Assembly (NCBI GenBank): GCA_021234155.1
Contig: JAJEKV010000095.1
Location: forward strand, 995,524-1,059,523
DNA length: 64,000 nucleotides
Direction: 5' to 3'
DNA from: Isoetes taiwanensis
Taxonomy: Eukaryota > Streptophyta > Lycopodiopsida > Isoetales > Isoetaceae
Shown: piece by piece, positions 60,040 to 64,000 of the stretch
How positions within the stretch are numbered: the stretch's first letter is position 1
How the letters are laid out: each line of letters begins with the position of its first letter
Program-made: the position numbers and the translations under genes
Notes under the pieces: generated by a model
What the model was told of the DNA's origin: nothing
Databases searched by the model: none
What the model saw: only the letters and a program-made list of their open reading frames with translations

Positions 60040-60505
60040 GAGAATTGAAGGTCGCCCGGATATTATGTCGTGGACTGCATATATTATATAATCCTTCATT
60101 CTTGGTTAGAAACTACAAAGCACCGAGATGTACACAAAGATTGCAAGATTGCATGTCGGCGGTGGTAATCATAGGAATTTTGAAATGCATGGTCCCAATT
60201 ACGGGACTGAATTACAAAAAAATTATCGATGCCATAGATTTTGGAAAGTTTCTTGCAAAAGAGCTTTCCAACGCCCCAAAATTGCTCAAAGCGGACACCC
60301 AAGGTGGGAGATATCTGAGATTGAAGCAACGCCAAAACTGACGGTAACCATAGAGGCCGAAATAGATGATCCTAATTCCGGGACTGAAGTAGAGAGAAAA
60401 TTACATGATACGATATAGTTTTGGGAAGCTTCCGCAAGGGCTTTCCAGCGCTTAAAAAAATTTCGAAAGCGGACGCAGAGAAGGGAGATATTTGAGAAAA
60501 TCAAT
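60040..60505. repeat. Two-unit tandem repeat in duplication B
   Basis: Counterpart of 36585-37045, with clustered small indels against it near 60050, 60175-60260 and 60430-60480. Confidence 0.65.
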
Positions 60506-61154
60506 GGTTAGAAAAAGGTACTCTAGAAATACTATTCAGTACAGTCAAACGAATACGTCAATCAAATTATAGCAAAACTATATTGAAAAGCGTATAAAAA
60601 CCCACAAAGGAAACACCTTGTTATTATTATGCTATATATTAATTTGTTTGGAGCCAAGACTAAAGCATATTCAAATATCCTACTCTTGTCGACTAGGAAA
60701 CTAGAATTATATTATTGATGTCTTTTAGAATAAATCCATATGACTTATTATCCTCATCTAGCATAATAACTTGGGGATTTTAGGACCTTATTTGGGTTTT
60801 TAATCCTATCTTATTTGGGAATTTTTCTTGAATCTTAGAGAATCTAAGAGGTTCTTTATAAACTTCATTGGATGGCTCAAAATTTGTATATTTCCTCGTA
60901 GTACAATCACTTGTGTATATAATGGTCATAATCATTAGAAGATGTACTTATATATGGACTTAATATAAGTATTTTGGTTCGGGAAACTTGGGAGCATAAT
61001 TGGAAAGTGTTCTGTTGGGTCCCAACCTACTAGTTACATACTTCCCGTTGACTTATACCAAAAATCAAGGAAAATCAGTATTTTAGCAGGAAAATTTTTT
61101 GCTATTTCTAAACCGCCCACTTTATTGGCTCCCTAAATTGACTAGAGCAGCCAA

Positions 61155-61422
61155 GGAGGATTCACTCAAGCGTCCTCAGAATTCCCACAAGTGAATCCTC
61201 CTTGGCTTCGAGGATTCACTTAATCGAATCCTCTTGTCAGTTTATAGGCCTGCTTGCACTTTATAGGCATGCTTTAGGGATTTTTGGCCTGATTTTATTG
61301 GAGGATTCCCTTAAGCGAATCCTCAGGATCCACTCAAGCGAATCCTCCTACGGCTTGGAGGATTCACCCAAGCGAATCCTCCTGGTTGCTCTAGTCAATT
61401 TGGAGAGCCGATAGCAGTGCTG
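61155..61422. repeat. GAATCCTC palindromic cluster in duplication B
   Basis: Apparently identical to 37700-37975. It ends about 130 bp before the IRG-like ATG. Confidence 0.75.
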
Positions 61423-61552
61423 TTTCTAAACTGTGGCATAAATTTCAAAATCCACACGGTAGGTTACAATACAAGAGTTTCAGCTGTGGTAAATTAATGC
61501 TTTCGCATCTTTTTCCTTGAATCAAACTTGCTCTTGTTGTTGTCCTAGAACT

Positions 61553-62595
61553 ATGGGTATTCGCGAGTGGATTGTGAGGGCTTGGAAAATGATTTCAGCA
61601 TATTTCAGACGGCCCCCTAGTAGACCCATGCCGGCGACACGGAGGGAGAATGCCAGGCGTGTTGAAATAAATGCTATTCAAAGTAATATGGAAACACTGA
61701 GACATGGTTCTGAGAACCCAAAACTGGTGAAAGAATCCGCTCGGAAGCTAGAAGAACTGACGGAAAAAGAGAAAGCTCGACGCGAAGCTGTAAGTAAGCT
61801 CAAAATCGATAATGAAGGCAAATATAACTTTGCATTTTGTGGAGATACTGGAACAGGAAAATCGTCTTTGATCAACGGTTTGCGCAAATTTAATAATGCC
61901 GAAAGTGATTCAGGTACTAATTTAATACCTCTGTTACCTATCACTTCTTTTACTGTTCTGTTCTAGATTAGCACCTGTTGGAGATAGAAACTTCATTGTT
62001 TTTCTATTTTGTTTTAGATTTTGCACCTGTAGGAGACATAGAGTGCACTAACGAGATCACGGCTTACACGCATCCAAAACTGGAATGCTTAGTTTTGTGG
62101 GATATGCCAGGAGCCGGTACTTTGAGTCATCCGGCTGAAACTTATTATGAAGACAAGGCACTGTTCGCGTTTGACGCTGTCATGATTGTTGTGGATACTA
62201 GAATCCCTGAGAGTAGTCTTCGAATTGCGAGAAACGCGAGGGACGACGGCAAACCTATTCTATTCTTGCAAAACAAAACTGATAACCATCTGAAGAACAA
62301 GATCAAAGATTTCTATCGGAAAAACAGAGCTCAGTTAACAATGGCTGCGGCTGCAGAAAGATTTCGGAGTGAGAAGCTAGCTTACTTCAAAGAGGAACTG
62401 TCTAAAGCTCAATTGCCAGACATTGATATGCTGCTGCTGAGCAGCCATGGCTTCTCGTCGTCAGAATCGCCATATATTTACCACTCTGAAAATGGGGTAG
62501 ACTCTAGCTTAGAAACGATGGATGAAGAAAAGCTATTACAATATATGAAGGATAGAGCTGCTGCCAGAACCCATGAGGACCCAAAACAGGATTAA
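61553..62595 (+). CDS. IRG-like GTPase, copy B (intact)
   Basis: Exons 61553-61913 and 62018-62595 with a 104-nt GT-AG intron in phase 1 give 312 residues. A basic N-terminus (AYFRRPPSRP) and a helical, charged stretch (residues 40-85, likely coiled coil) lead to P-loop GDTGTGKS (97-104). Exon 2 holds LVLWDMPGAGTLSHP (G3), YYEDKALFAFDAVMIVVDTRI and NKTD (G4). This set is the signature of immunity-related GTPases (IIGP family), which remodel or mark membranes in animal cell-autonomous immunity; the plant role is unknown. Chosen start: the ATG at 61553, because the upstream in-frame codons lack an ATG. The protein is shorter than animal IRGs at the C-terminus. Gly2 follows Met, but the residue-6 Ser/Thr preferred for myristoylation is absent. 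Confidence 0.9.
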
Positions 62596-62711
62596 GCTTC
62601 AAACCTAGAATTTACGCTACATAAGAAGTATTTTACCTAACCATAAGGGTTTCTATCACGATTTTGTCTCATAATTTGAATAGTTTGATAAACTAAGTTT
62701 AGTAAAGCTGG

Positions 62712-63065
62712 GAAAGGGTAAGGGAGGGTCCAAGGGAAAATGAAAGGAAAAAGACACACAAAAATAGGGAAAAAGGAAAAATGGCATAGAAAAAAAGAAA
62801 AGGAAAACGTGGAAGAAAATGATGGAAAGGGAAAAATTAGGAAAAACAATTAAGGGTAGGGGCAATGAGGTTGAATGCTCATAAATCTCTTATATCTAAT
62901 TATGGTGGGCTTAATTTGTTAGGAAAGAGTGTTTAGACTCACTCACTTCAATTTTATTGTAAAAAAGAGGATCAGAAAAGGCAAAATAGAAAGGAAAAGA
63001 AATAGGAAAGGGGGAAGAGGGGAAAGGGAAAAAGCGAAACGGGGAAGGAGGGGAAAAAACACAGG
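62712..63065. repeat. Polypurine stretch in duplication B
   Basis: Counterpart of 39265-39620, downstream of the intact IRG-like gene. Beyond it, 63066-64000 has no supported gene. Confidence 0.8.
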
Positions 63066-64000
63066 AGCAAATCATCTAAACAAGAGAAAGAGAAATATTC
63101 CTTAAAGATTTCTTTTTTTTACAAAAATAAGTAGATAAAATAAGTTAAAATTTGATGTTTTCTTTGCACGTGCACTATATTTGATGCATTAAAATTGGCA
63201 TTTTTGAAATGAAAACGAATTTGCATCCTCTCTTTTTACTAAGAAAAATTGGAAAGCTTATCTACTCTTATATAATTTATTCACACCAAGATTCGATGCC
63301 TTGATGCCTTTAGATTCCCGAGTGAGGGAAAAATTAGGAAGAAAAAATAATTGTGAAAAATTTTGAAAGGGACAAATTCCGTTATTGATCTTATCGCGCC
63401 CGACTTTTCTGCGGGAATTTGGCTCTGTCAAATGCTCTTCATGATCTTAAGCTTTCTCCATTAAATGCGCTCCATTAGGAGAGTGCTCATCAATGTTTTT
63501 TAAAGCGCGCGATTTGGAAGCGCGAACCGGTCTGCATTCTTCTGCGAGGCTATGGCGTCGTCGCAAAGGGCAAATCGAATCTTCGATGGGCAAATCGGAG
63601 CTATTCTCTCTGTTTTCGGTGCTCATGAGCTTTGGTGGTCATTTTTGACCCGATTTTTATTTTTTCACTTTGTGGATGCGGTGTATTCTTTGAGGCAGCG
63701 GAAAAATTCTTGGTGGTAAATCTTTGTAAGATGCGGATATTTTGAAACCACGAAAGGGGATTTTCTTCTTTTGCTTTAAAATCTTTGTAGCATCTTTGCT
63801 TTGGGGCATGTTTAACTCTATTTAGAGCATAAATCGGCCTCCGCACTTCTCGGTTTTGAGTTTAATGCGGACAAAAGCGGGGGCGACAAAAATATCTCCG
63901 AGCTTCTAGAATTTACGACTTCATTCTTTTTCCCAAAATAGAGGTAAAAAGTCCATGGATACTTGGCGCAAAAATTTCCTAGCGATCAAATTTGTTAGGA

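Larger units (their letters stand above)
58024..64000 (+). repeat. Segmental duplication, copy B (runs off the window)
   Basis: Direct copy of 34570-40557. It includes the hairpin pair, MITE, two-unit repeat, GAATCCTC cluster, intact IRG-like gene and polypurine blocks. The last bases still align to copy A, so the true right boundary lies beyond 64000. Confidence 0.95.

Overview
This window looks like nuclear DNA of a land plant with a large, transposon-filled genome. The best guess is a fern or another seed-free plant, but nothing here fixes the species. The reasons are spliced genes with GT-AG introns, a plant-type ribosomal protein eS25 with a telo-box near its start, and mostly DNA of Helitrons, hAT, piggyBac, CACTA, LINEs and SINEs. 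There are no operons, ribosome binding sites or other bacterial signals.

Layout. 57-3629: a decayed spliced gene joining a ParB-like domain to a beta-class DNA (N6-adenine/N4-cytosine) methyltransferase, with palindromes inside three of its introns. 5400-7860: two intact housekeeping genes, RPS25 (four exons) and EAPP (three exons). 8195-14530: a CACTA end, an AT-hook ORF, a hAT remnant and a frameshifted piggyBac transposase. 14677-18270: non-coding direct and tandem repeats. 18343-26620: a transposase-like gene whose 3' part recurs in a tandem array of about 0.68 kb units, split by a 3.1 kb minus-strand Helitron with a polypyrimidine body. 26622-32760: three broken LINE pieces in both orientations. 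32770-33880: a tandem repeat and a (TG)55 tract.

34570-40557 and 58024-64000 are two copies of one segment of about 6 kb, 23.45 kb apart. Each carries an IRG-like (immunity-related, interferon-inducible type) GTPase gene, broken in the first copy and intact in the second. Between them, at 48840-49899, lies a diverged third IRG-like gene with the same exon structure. A second large Helitron (50313-53797) sits just downstream of it. A partial copy of that downstream region at about 55192-55735 preserves the empty insertion site.

How the genes relate. RPS25 acts in translation and EAPP in E2F-linked transcription or cell-cycle control; they are simply neighbours. The three IRG-like GTPases form a local cluster spread by segmental duplication. 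The ParB-methyltransferase, the intronic palindromes and the IRG-like cluster are the most unusual content. The remaining DNA is mobile-element debris, and several insertions can be ordered by nesting: tandem array, then Helitron, with a SINE inside the Helitron.
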